Translations under genes and position numbers: made by a program
Part shown: positions 1-7,887 of the stretch, piece after piece
How the letters are laid out: every line of letters begins with the position of its first letter
How positions within the stretch are numbered: the first letter of the stretch is position 1
Assembly (NCBI GenBank): GCA_023266845.1
Contig: JAHFPH010000004.1
Location: 1 to 57,971 of the forward strand
Reading direction: 5' to 3'
DNA length: 57,971 nucleotides
From: Rhodospirillaceae bacterium
Lineage (GTDB): Bacteria > Pseudomonadota > Alphaproteobacteria > JAEULC01
Notes under the pieces: generated by a model
Databases searched by the model: none
The model's input: the letters and a program-made list of their open reading frames with translations, nothing else
What the model was told of the DNA's origin: nothing

Positions 1-1194
1 GCCTGGATAGCCGGCCGCCGTGAGCAGCGCCTTCGCCTTGGCGATGTCCTGCTTCATGAAGGTCAGCTTGGCGTATTCGGGATGCGCGGGCGCCACGTGA
101 TGGTGCTCGCCCGGCTTGCCGAGGCCGCGATAGGCCGACTTCAGAACCGCCTCGGTGTCGGTGGCGTAACGCAGCGCCTGTCGCACCCGCTTGTCGTCGA
201 ACGGCTTGACCGAGTGCACGCGGGCGACGGCGGTGTAGCCCGTGTCGACCGAGTTGACCTGCACGTGCGCCAGCTTCTCGACCGTCGGCAGGGTCGAGAT
301 CGCACCCTGGTAGATCATGTCGACCTGCTTGGAGGCGAGCGCCGAGACTTGCGCCGCCGGGTCGTCGCCCAAATCGATGATCTCGTACCGGTCGACCCAC
401 GGGCCCTTGTCCCAATAGCCGCCCTTGCGCGCGACATAGAGCGAGCGCTTGCCCACTTCGTGCTCGGCCAGCTCGTACGCGCCGGTGCCGTTGCTGCCGA
501 CGCCGAACTTTCCATTCTCGGCCGGGTCGGCAATCATCAGCGGATAATGGAACAGCGATTCGGGGATCGACAGGTTGGCGCTCTGGCCGTTCAGCACGAC
601 GGTAAAGTCGTCCTTCTTCTGAATGGCGCTGGCGTCCCACAGCTTGGTGGATTTCTTCGCGTTGCCCTTGTCGTCCTTCTCGCCAGTCTCATACTCGGTC
701 AGAATGAAGCCTTTCAACAGGCCAACCACGGACGAGCCGGTCTTGGCGTCGAGCACGCGGTTCAGGTTCCACACCGCGTCGTCGGCGGTGAATTGCCGCC
801 CGCTGCGCCACTTCACGTCCTTGCGCAGATTCAGCGTCCAAGTCTTGAGGTCCGGCGAAGCGGTCCATTTCTCGACCAGCGACGGGCGGGTGACGTTGTC
901 GATGCCCGTGACGGTCAGGTAGTCGAGCGTCTGGCGAGCCGAGTTCGCGGCCTCGATCCAGGAATAGGTGTGCGGGCTGGTGATGTCGTGCACGCGCATG
1001 CCGAGCTTCATCGTGCCGCCCTTTTTCGGCGTGCCTTGCGCCGCGGCGGGCGCGGGCAGGCCGACCATCGCATAGGCGCTGGCTGCCGACACGCCCACGA
1101 GCGTGGCGGTGCGCAGGAAATCGCGCCGGCTGAGCTTGCCCTCGGCGAACTCGCGCCCGGCGTGCTGAATGACGGGATGTTCCCTGTTCGACAT
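1..1194 (-). CDS. ABC transporter substrate-binding protein, family 5 (partial, cut by window edge)
   Basis: This is the N-terminal 398 codons of a periplasmic solute-binding protein of the peptide/nickel (SBP_bac_5) family; the C-terminus lies beyond base 1. It starts at the ATG at 1194 and carries a twin-arginine signal (LSRRDFLRTATLVG, about residues 22-35) followed by an Ala-rich cleavage region ending AAAQG. The mature part has the usual family features: an early LVEKWTASPDLKTWTLNLRKD-like segment and a VRQALRYATD segment typical of lobe II. No permease or ATPase gene is visible next to it, so its partners are probably to the left of the window. It is divergent from the oxygenase gene at 1459. 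Family assignment is secure; the substrate is unknown. Proximity to a betaine-type catabolic block makes a small organic solute possible, by inference only. Confidence 0.9.
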   Translation of the reverse strand, partial: MSNREHPVIQHAGREFAEGKLSRRDFLRTATLVGVSAASAYAMVGLPAPAAAQGTPKKGGTMKLGMRVHDITSPHTYSWIEAANSARQTLDYLTVTGIDNVTRPSLVEKWTASPDLKTWTLNLRKDVKWRSGRQFTADDAVWNLNRVLDAKTGSSVVGLLKGFILTEYETGEKDDKGNAKKSTKLWDASAIQKKDDFTVVLNGQSANLSIPESLFHYPLMIADPAENGKFGVGSNGTGAYELAEHEVGKRSLYVARKGGYWDKGPWVDRYEIIDLGDDPAAQVSALASKQVDMIYQGAISTLPTVEKLAHVQVNSVDTGYTAVARVHSVKPFDDKRVRQALRYATDTEAVLKSAYRGLGKPGEHHHVAPAHPEYAKLTFMKQDIAKAKALLTAAGYPG

Positions 1195-1385
1195 CGATTT
1201 CTCCCCCGGATTGCCTGGTGATTGCCGCGGCTGCGAGCCAAGCGCCAATACCCCATGGCGCGGGACGCGGCCGTCCGATACGGCAAGGATAGTCCAGCGC
1301 GGCCGGAGTCCACAAGCCGCGCTGACCACCGGGCGCGCCTAATCGGTTGGCCGGTTGGCGCAAATCCGCCGCCAAGCGTCGCGGG

Positions 1386-1417
1386 TTGACATCAAGCGGC
1401 GAAAGCAGCGCAATTAT
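1386..1417 (+). promoter_or_regulatory. Possible promoter upstream of the 2-oxoglutarate oxygenase gene
   Basis: A perfect TTGACA (1386-1391) is followed 20 bases later by AATTAT (1412-1417), about 40 bases before the likely start at 1459. The -35-like hexamer is good, but the spacing is longer than the usual 16-18 bases. The rest of the 264-base divergent gap (1195-1458) shows no other clear signal. Confidence 0.25.
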
Positions 1418-1458
1418 GTACCAAAGCCGCCTTGCGCAACCCGGCAGTCAGGCAAGCC

Positions 1459-2481
1459 TTGATCCCTTCGATCGACATCGCCCCCCTGTTCGACCTGGCC
1501 TCGCCCGCCCGCGCGGAAACCGACAACCGCGTCATGCGGGCGGCCGAAACGTCGGGCTTCATGGCCGTGACTGGACTTCCGGCCGAGGTGCCGCACGGGC
1601 CCAAGGTGCACGCGGCGCTGCTGCGGCTTTTCGGCTTACCCGAGAACGAGAAGCGCAAGCTTTATCGCCGCAAATTCGACCCGGCGCGGCCGAACGTCTA
1701 TCGCGGCTGGTTCCCGCTGCAGAATGGCGGATCAACCTATAAAGAAGGCATCGACATGGGCCCGGACATCGCGGGCCAAGGCCCCGCCGCCGATCCCGCC
1801 GATCCGCTGACCGAAATGACGCCGCTGCCCGATGAAGCGGCGTTGCCGGGCTGGCGCCCGGCGGCGGCGGCTTACTATCGCGGCATGGAACTGACCGGCC
1901 GGACGTTGATGCGCTCGATCGCGCGTGGCTTGGGCTTGGCCGAGGAATTCTTCGATCCGTATTTCAAGAACGGCATTTCCACCCTGCGGCTGATCCGCTA
2001 TCCGGTGCGCCCGCCGGAATCGTTCGCGGGCGCGGATGAAAGCGCGATCTACGTGACGCACCGGGGCAAGCGTCGTCATCTTATCGGCGGAGCGCATGTC
2101 GATTCCGGCTTCGTCACGCTGCTGGCGCAGGACGGGGTGGAAGGATTGCAGGCGCGCGGCGCGGGCAAGGAATGGATCGACGTGCCGCCGATCGAAGGCA
2201 GCCTGGCGGTGAATTTCGGCGGGCTGTTGGAGCGCTGGACCGGCGGGCGCATCAAGGCCACAGAACACCGCGTGATCGGGCACGAACGCGAGCGCCGCTC
2301 GATACCGTTCTTCTATGAGCCGCGCGTCGACGCGCGCGTCGAACCTCTGCCCATCAAGGGCGCGGCGCGGTTCCAGCCGTTCCTCTATGGCGATCACCTG
2401 TGGGCGGCGATGACCAAGTTCATCGAGTTCAGGGGCCTTGAGGTCCTGCGCCCGCCCAAGGGCAAGCAAGCCGCGGAGTGA
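1459..2481 (+). CDS. 2-oxoglutarate/Fe(II)-dependent oxygenase, isopenicillin N synthase-like
   Basis: A soluble non-haem iron oxygenase of the DIOX_N plus 2OG-FeII_Oxy type, 340 residues from a TTG start. I prefer TTG 1459 because the conserved N-terminus IPSIDIAPLF begins there and an AGG-containing ribosome site lies 6-10 bases upstream; an earlier TTG at 1432 is possible. The iron-binding triad is visible: HVD at about residues 213-215 and a distal His at about 270 (TEHRVIGH). An R-x-S motif for 2-oxoglutarate follows at about 279-281 (RRSIPFF). The family hydroxylates or oxidatively cleaves small molecules. Its stop codon overlaps the GTG of the next gene by four bases (GTGA), so it is probably translationally coupled to the dimethylglycine-dehydrogenase-like gene and may prepare its substrate. 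The exact substrate cannot be read from the sequence. Confidence 0.88.
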   Translation: MIPSIDIAPLFDLASPARAETDNRVMRAAETSGFMAVTGLPAEVPHGPKVHAALLRLFGLPENEKRKLYRRKFDPARPNVYRGWFPLQNGGSTYKEGIDMGPDIAGQGPAADPADPLTEMTPLPDEAALPGWRPAAAAYYRGMELTGRTLMRSIARGLGLAEEFFDPYFKNGISTLRLIRYPVRPPESFAGADESAIYVTHRGKRRHLIGGAHVDSGFVTLLAQDGVEGLQARGAGKEWIDVPPIEGSLAVNFGGLLERWTGGRIKATEHRVIGHERERRSIPFFYEPRVDARVEPLPIKGAARFQPFLYGDHLWAAMTKFIEFRGLEVLRPPKGKQAAE

Positions 2482-4934
2482 AAAAACCAGACATGAAAAC
2501 GCATGCGCGCGTGGCGGTGATCGGCGGCGGCGTGGTGGGATGCTCGGTGCTGTACCACCTGGCCAAGGCGGGATGGCGCGACCTCGTCTTGATCGAGCGT
2601 TTGGAACTTACCTCGGGTTCGTCCTGGCACGCGGCCGGCGGGTTCCACACGCTGAACGGCGACCCCAACGTCGCCAAGCTGCAGAGCTATACGGTCAATC
2701 TCTACAAGGAGATCGAGGCGCTGTCGGGCCAGTCCTGCGGCGTGCACCTGACCGGCGGCATGATGCTGGCCGGCACGCCCGAGCGCATGGATTTCCTGAA
2801 GCTGGCGCACGCCAAGGGGCGGTATCTCGGCATGCAGACCGAGATCATCAGCGCCGCCGAGGCCAGAAAACTGCTGCCGCTGATCGAGGACAAATACTTC
2901 ATCGGCGCCATGATCGATCCGCTGGAAGGACACCTTGACCCCTCGGGCACCACGCACGCCTATGCCGGCGCGGCGCGCAAGCTGGGCGCCGAGATCTATC
3001 GCCAGACGCGCGTGATCGAAACCAACCCGCTGAAGGACGGCGGATGGGGCGTGGTGACCGACAAGGGCACGATCCGGGCCGACCACGTGGTCAACGCCGG
3101 GGGTTTATGGGCGCGCGAGGTCGGCCGCATGGCCGGGCTGGAACTGCCCGTGCTGGCGATGGAGCATCACTACATCGTCACCGGCGAGATGCCCGAGGTG
3201 GTGGAGATCAACAAAAGCACCGGCAAGGAAGCGCTGCACGTCATCGATTTCGAGGGCGAAATCTATTTGCGGCAGGAAGCCAAGGGCATCCTGATGGGCA
3301 CCTATGAGAAAAAGGCGACACCCTGGTCGCCCGAGGCGACGCCCTGGAGCTTCGGACCGGAGCTGCTGCAAGAGGACATGGACCGCATCGCGCCCAGCCT
3401 GGAGGTGGGCTTCAGGCATTTCCCGGCGATCGGACGCGCCGGCATCAAGCGCGTGGTCAACGGGCCGTTCACCTTCACGCCGGACGGCAATCCGCTGGTT
3501 GGGCCCGTACGCGGCCTGAAGAATTATTGGTGCGCCTGCGGCGTGATGGCCGGATTCAGCCAGGGCGGCGGCGTGGGGTTGGCGCTGACCAATTGGATGA
3601 CCGAGGGCGATCCGGGCTTCGACGTGTGGGGCATGGACGTGTCGCGCTACGGCGACTGGACCACGCCCGCCTATACCAACGCCAAGGTACGCGAGAATTA
3701 TTCGCGGCGCTTCCGCATCCGTTTTCCGAACGAGGAGCTGCCCGCCGCGCGCGCCTTACGCACCGTGCCGGCGCACGACCAGCTAAAGCGCGAGAACGCG
3801 GTGTTCGGCGTGTCCTATGGGCTGGAATATCCGCTGTGGTACGCGCCCAAGGGAACCAAGCCCGAGGAGACCATCACCTATCGCCGCTCGAATGCGTTCG
3901 CGCCCGTGGCGGCGGAATGCCGGGCGGTGCGCGAGCGCGTGGGTCTGGCGGAGATATCGACCTATGGCCGCTACGAGGTCACGGGCCCGGACGCGGCGCT
4001 GTTCCTGGAGCGCGTGCTGACCAACCGCATGCCCGAAGCGGGCCGGATGGCGCTGGCGCCGATGCTGAACGCGCAAGGGCGCTTGATCGGCGATTTCACC
4101 GTGGCGCGGCTCGGAGCCCAGGGGGCCGCCCCCGAGCGGTTCTTCATCGTCGGCTCGGGCATCGCCGAGGAGTATCACCTGCGCTGGTGGGAACAGCAGC
4201 GCGCCGGCATGGCGGTTGCGATCCGCGCCATGTCGCGCGCCCTGTCGGGCTTTTCCATCGCGGGACCCAAATCGCGCGCGATGCTGGCGACGCTGGTGCG
4301 CGACGACGTATCGAACGCCGCCTTTCCGTTCCTCTCGGTGCGCGAGATGGCGGTGGGGCTGGTGCCCTCACTGGTCGCGCGGGTCAGCTTCACCGGCGAG
4401 CTGGGCTACGAGATCTGGTGCGCGCCCGATCTGCACAAGGCCCTCTACGACACGCTGCGTGAATCGGGGCGCGAGCACGGCATGGCGATGTTCGGGTCGC
4501 AGGCGCTCAATTCCATGCGCCTGGAAAAAGCCTTCGGTTCCTGGGCGCGCGAGTACCGCCCGATCTACGGGCCGGAGGAGGCCCGGCTCGGCAGGTTCGT
4601 CCGTTTCGAGAAGAACGACTTCATCGGCCGCGACGCGGCAGCCGCGGAGCGCAAAACGGGCGGCGAGCGGCGGCTTTGCCTGTTCGACGTAGCGGCCAAG
4701 GATGCCGACGCGTTCGGCGATGAGCCGATCTGGCACGACGGCAAGGTGGTGGGCTGGGTGACCTCGGGCGGCTACGGCCACGCGACCGGAAAGTCGCTGG
4801 CCCTGGGTTACGTGCCCAAGGCCCTGGCCGACGCCAGGCAGGAATTCGAAATCGAGATCATCGGCGAGCGCCGCCCCGCGCGCCTCTTGCCCCAAGCGCC
4901 GCACGACCCCAAGGGCGAACGGATGCGGAGTTAG
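2478..4934 (+). CDS. FAD-dependent dimethylglycine/sarcosine dehydrogenase-like protein (DAO + GcvT domains), copy 1
   Basis: An 818-residue two-part flavoenzyme. Residues about 10-400 form a DAO-type oxidase with the dinucleotide motif VIGGGVVG and SGSSWHAAGG, where His51 corresponds to the covalent FAD-histidine of dimethylglycine and sarcosine dehydrogenases. Residues about 400-800 form an FAO_M linker plus GcvT and GcvT C-terminal barrel domains that bind tetrahydrofolate. Known relatives oxidatively N-demethylate a methylamine and pass the C1 unit to folate as methylene-THF. The GTG start at 2478 overlaps the upstream stop; an in-frame ATG at 2493 is the alternative. A paralogue lies at 11897-14311. 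Substrate assignment (dimethylglycine, sarcosine or another N-methyl amine) is inference. Confidence 0.9.
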   Translation: MKKPDMKTHARVAVIGGGVVGCSVLYHLAKAGWRDLVLIERLELTSGSSWHAAGGFHTLNGDPNVAKLQSYTVNLYKEIEALSGQSCGVHLTGGMMLAGTPERMDFLKLAHAKGRYLGMQTEIISAAEARKLLPLIEDKYFIGAMIDPLEGHLDPSGTTHAYAGAARKLGAEIYRQTRVIETNPLKDGGWGVVTDKGTIRADHVVNAGGLWAREVGRMAGLELPVLAMEHHYIVTGEMPEVVEINKSTGKEALHVIDFEGEIYLRQEAKGILMGTYEKKATPWSPEATPWSFGPELLQEDMDRIAPSLEVGFRHFPAIGRAGIKRVVNGPFTFTPDGNPLVGPVRGLKNYWCACGVMAGFSQGGGVGLALTNWMTEGDPGFDVWGMDVSRYGDWTTPAYTNAKVRENYSRRFRIRFPNEELPAARALRTVPAHDQLKRENAVFGVSYGLEYPLWYAPKGTKPEETITYRRSNAFAPVAAECRAVRERVGLAEISTYGRYEVTGPDAALFLERVLTNRMPEAGRMALAPMLNAQGRLIGDFTVARLGAQGAAPERFFIVGSGIAEEYHLRWWEQQRAGMAVAIRAMSRALSGFSIAGPKSRAMLATLVRDDVSNAAFPFLSVREMAVGLVPSLVARVSFTGELGYEIWCAPDLHKALYDTLRESGREHGMAMFGSQALNSMRLEKAFGSWAREYRPIYGPEEARLGRFVRFEKNDFIGRDAAAAERKTGGERRLCLFDVAAKDADAFGDEPIWHDGKVVGWVTSGGYGHATGKSLALGYVPKALADARQEFEIEIIGERRPARLLPQAPHDPKGERMRS

Positions 4935-4944
4935 TTTACGGCCG

Positions 4945-5041
4945 CATCCTTCGAGACGGCTGCTGCGCAGCCTCCTCAGGATGACGGTTCATTTTGCGTC
5001 ACCCTGAGGAGCGGGCGACAGCGAGCGTCTCGAAGGGCGAC
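4945..5041. repeat. REP-like palindromic repeat pair (probable bidirectional terminator)
   Basis: Two inverted copies of a short palindromic element fill the gap between two convergent genes. The left copy (4945-4986) begins CATCCTTCGAGAC, contains a perfect GGCTGC-TGC-GCAGCC hairpin (4958-4972) and ends CTCAGGATGACG. The right copy (about 4996-5041) has CACCCTGAGGAG and GTCTCGAAGGGCGACG, the same motifs in reverse. The whole can fold as a long imperfect hairpin. A relative lies at 11807-11880. Position between converging stop codons at 4934 and 5045 suggests it ends transcription from both sides. Confidence 0.75.
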
Positions 5042-5044
5042 GCT

Positions 5045-6628
5045 CTACAAAATCCCCCGCTTCGCTATCTCTTCCTTGCGCTTGGCCACAAAAGCGTCGA
5101 TCGCCTCCTTGCGGCCCGGATCGAGCGGCGGCTCGACATAGGATTCCAGCAGGCGCTTCCACACCGTGTTGGCGCGCTGCGTGGCCGTGAGGGCGCCGGC
5201 CTCGGCCCAGGACTGGAAATTGCGCCAGTCCGAGATCATCGGCCGGTAGAACGCCTTTTCGTAGCGCGCCATGGTGTGCGCCGCGCCGAAGAAATGCCCG
5301 CCGGGCTGCACCTCCTTCAAGGCCTCGAAAGCCAGCGCGTCGTCGCTCAGGTCCATCGGGTCGAGCCAGGCGCGCATCTGGTGGATCATCTCGGCGTCGA
5401 CGATCGATTTCTCGAACGAGGCTACCAGCCCGCCCTCGAGCCACCCCGTGCCGTGATGCATGAAGCTGGTATGCGACATGACGCAGGCCCAAATCGACAT
5501 GGCCGATTCATAGGTCGACTGCGCGTCCACGCAGTTCGACGCGTTCACGTTGCTGGAGCGGTACGGCAGGCCCCAGCGCCGCGCGATCTGGCCGCCGATG
5601 ATCGTGGCGCGCACGTATTCCGGCGTGCCGAAGGCCGGCGCGCCCGATTTCATGTCGACGTTCGAGGTGAAGCCGCCGAACACCATCGGGATGCCGGGCT
5701 TGAGCAACTGGATCAGCACCATCACCGCCAGCGCCTCGGCCGTCTGCTGCGCCAAGGCGCCCGCGACCGTCACCGGGCTCATCGCGCCCGCCAGCGTGAA
5801 GGGCGTGACGATGCAGGGCTGGCCGTGCTGGGTCATCTCGATCAGCCCGGCGACCAGCTCCTTGTCCACGCGGCGCGGCGAGTTGACGTTGATGACGGTC
5901 AAAAGGCTGGGTTCGGCCGCGAGCTGCTCCTTCGACACGCCGCGCGCCGCGCACGCGATCTCGATCGCGTCTGAAATACGCTCGCGCCCAATGGCGCGCG
6001 CCATGAAGGCGCGGTCGGAATAGACGGAGTGCGCGCGATAGAGATCGAGATGGCGCGACTCCGGCGGCAGGTCCAATGCCTCGACCGGCGTGCCGCCGGA
6101 ATGATGCACGCAGGTCAGGCTCTGGTGCAGCTTGATCAGGTTGCACTGGTCCTCGAACGCGCCGGGCCGCCGCCCGCGGTCGAGGTCGGACACGTTGGGC
6201 GGGCTGCCGACCGGGCCCACGTTGATCGTGTTGTCGCCGAGCGTGATGCTGCGCTCGGGATTGCGCGCGTGGATTTTGAACCGGCGCGGCGCCTGGCGCA
6301 CGATCTCGCGCACCATCGCGCGCTCGAAGCGCACCAGGCGCGTCGCACGGTCGACCTTGCAGCCCGCTTTTTCGAAAATGTCGAGCGCCGGGTCGCTCAA
6401 GAATTCGACGCCGAGTTCCTCGAGCACGCGCAAGGCCGTATCGTCCAGGCGGCCGAGGCCCTCCTCGTCCAGCAATTCCAGGGGCGGCATCGGATTGCGG
6501 ATCGGCGCCCAGGGCGGCTGCGGTACGCCCGAGCTTTGCTCGGTCTTGCGCCGCGCGCGGCGTTCGCCGGCGCCGCGCTCGGACGCGGCGCGCCCGTGCA
6601 CGGCTCCAGGCGTGATGGGTGCCGTCAT
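5045..6628 (-). CDS. Trimethylamine methyltransferase (MttB) family protein, non-pyrrolysine, copy 1
   Basis: A 527-residue protein of the MttB/MtgB family. Recognisable blocks include MVFGGFTSNVDMKSGAP, GTPEYVRATIIGGQIARR and PGGHFFGAAHT. Classical MttB reads through an internal UAG as pyrrolysine; here the reading frame is open over full length and the only UAG is the terminal stop, so it belongs to the non-pyrrolysine group. Characterised members transfer a methyl group from glycine betaine, proline betaine or carnitine to a corrinoid protein. No corrinoid protein or activase is encoded in this window. It starts only four bases after the stop of the M24 gene, so it is the last gene of a three-gene operon (enolase-superfamily, M24, MttB). 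The first roughly 30 residues are Arg-rich and not conserved in the second copy. Confidence 0.9.
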   Translation of the reverse strand: MTAPITPGAVHGRAASERGAGERRARRKTEQSSGVPQPPWAPIRNPMPPLELLDEEGLGRLDDTALRVLEELGVEFLSDPALDIFEKAGCKVDRATRLVRFERAMVREIVRQAPRRFKIHARNPERSITLGDNTINVGPVGSPPNVSDLDRGRRPGAFEDQCNLIKLHQSLTCVHHSGGTPVEALDLPPESRHLDLYRAHSVYSDRAFMARAIGRERISDAIEIACAARGVSKEQLAAEPSLLTVINVNSPRRVDKELVAGLIEMTQHGQPCIVTPFTLAGAMSPVTVAGALAQQTAEALAVMVLIQLLKPGIPMVFGGFTSNVDMKSGAPAFGTPEYVRATIIGGQIARRWGLPYRSSNVNASNCVDAQSTYESAMSIWACVMSHTSFMHHGTGWLEGGLVASFEKSIVDAEMIHQMRAWLDPMDLSDDALAFEALKEVQPGGHFFGAAHTMARYEKAFYRPMISDWRNFQSWAEAGALTATQRANTVWKRLLESYVEPPLDPGRKEAIDAFVAKRKEEIAKRGIL

Positions 6629-6632
6629 GGGG

Positions 6633-7877
6633 CTAAACCTCCTCCCACGGGAAACTGTCCAAGCGCTCGGCGCCTTTGGCCGTGATCACGGCCTGCGTTT
6701 CCAGCTTCACGCATTCGCGCCCGCCCACCTCGCCGATCAGGCTTTCCACGCACACCACCATGTTCTCTTCCAGCCGCCCTTCGCTCGCGCGCGCGAAATC
6801 GGGATGCAGCGGCAGCGAGGGGAATTCATCGCACATCCCCACGCCGTGGAACACGCAGGAGTATTTGCGCGCCTGGTAGCGTTCGGGAATCCGCCAGGTC
6901 TTGTCGTTGTATTCGCGGAACGTCAGGCCCGGCTTTAGCGCCGCCAGGTTGTGGTTGATCTGGTCCAACGCCGCCGAGTAAAGCGCGCGCTGCGTGTTGC
7001 TCATGCGGGTGTGCCCGACGGTCCAGGCGCGCGAAATGTCGGCGCAATAGCCATAGGGCCCGATCAGGTCGGTGTCGAAGGCCAACATGTCGCCCTCCTG
7101 GCATACATAGTCCGAGCATTCCTGGAACCAGGGATTGGTGCGCGGGCCCGCGGCCAAAAGGCGCGTCTCCAGCCATTCGCCACCCGAGCGGATGTTTTCG
7201 TAGTGGAGTTCCGCCCATACTTCCTGCTCGGTCTTGCCGGGCAGCGAGTTCTCGTACATCCGCGCCATGCCGGCTTCGCAGACCTTCACGGTCCATCGCA
7301 TGAGTTGGAGCTCTTCCGGGCTCTTGATGCAGCGCGCGTGCTCGGTCAGCTCCTGGCCCTCGACGATGGTTAGGCCGCGCTTGCGCAGCGCGTCCACCCC
7401 CGCCGGCTCCATCTTGTCGACGGCCAGGCGCATATTGCCGCCGCCATGCTGGCGCACCACGTCGGCGATCTCGTCGGCCCATTTCTCCAGCCGTTCCTGC
7501 ATCCTTGTGCCAGCCGCGAAATAGAACCAGCTCGTCGCCGTGCGGACCTCGTCGATGATCTCGATTCCCTTGGCGACGTGCTCGGACCCGCGATACTCGA
7601 AGTCGATCGCCGGCCCCTCGGCGCAGACCAAGGCATAGTGCGACGCGTTGTGCGTCATCCACAGCTGCATGTTGCAGGCGTCGAGCGCGTAGCGGATGTT
7701 GACCGGGTCATAGAGTAGGATCGCCGCGCAGTCGTGCTTCTTCAGTTGCGCGCGGATGCGGCCCTGGCGGTAGGCGCGCGCCTTCTTCAGCACGTCAAGG
7801 GGTATCGGGCTTTTGAGGCCCTTGCCCGTGGTGTTCAGGTATTCCTTCTTGCGTGGATCCTTGAAGACATCGGCCAT
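6633..7877 (-). CDS. M24-family metalloprotein resembling the DMSP lyase DddP
   Basis: A 414-residue creatinase/prolidase-fold protein with an N-terminal creatinase-like domain (about 30-180) and a C-terminal pita-bread domain. All metal ligands are present: D268, D270 (FDTD), D280 (DISRAW), H344, E378 and E393. Beyond the generic M24 pattern, it matches DddP-specific blocks, including LETRLLAAGPRTNPWFQEC and HGVGMCDEFP. As I recall the DddP numbering, D295, D297, D307, H371, Y366 and the catalytic D377 all map here at a constant offset of 27 (Y339 and D350 conserved). DddP cleaves dimethylsulfoniopropionate to acrylate and dimethyl sulfide. Operon neighbours are an enolase-superfamily enzyme and an MttB-like methyltransferase, so a DMSP- or betaine-cleaving role is plausible; a peptidase role remains possible. 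Confidence 0.85.
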   Translation of the reverse strand: MADVFKDPRKKEYLNTTGKGLKSPIPLDVLKKARAYRQGRIRAQLKKHDCAAILLYDPVNIRYALDACNMQLWMTHNASHYALVCAEGPAIDFEYRGSEHVAKGIEIIDEVRTATSWFYFAAGTRMQERLEKWADEIADVVRQHGGGNMRLAVDKMEPAGVDALRKRGLTIVEGQELTEHARCIKSPEELQLMRWTVKVCEAGMARMYENSLPGKTEQEVWAELHYENIRSGGEWLETRLLAAGPRTNPWFQECSDYVCQEGDMLAFDTDLIGPYGYCADISRAWTVGHTRMSNTQRALYSAALDQINHNLAALKPGLTFREYNDKTWRIPERYQARKYSCVFHGVGMCDEFPSLPLHPDFARASEGRLEENMVVCVESLIGEVGGRECVKLETQAVITAKGAERLDSFPWEEV

Positions 7878-7887
7878 GCGCGTTACC

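Noticed and set aside
82..1221. Long open frame opposite the edge-cut binding-protein gene
   Set aside because: It is antisense to a well-supported family-5 gene, has Arg/His-rich composition typical of GC-rich shadow frames, and lacks any family motif.
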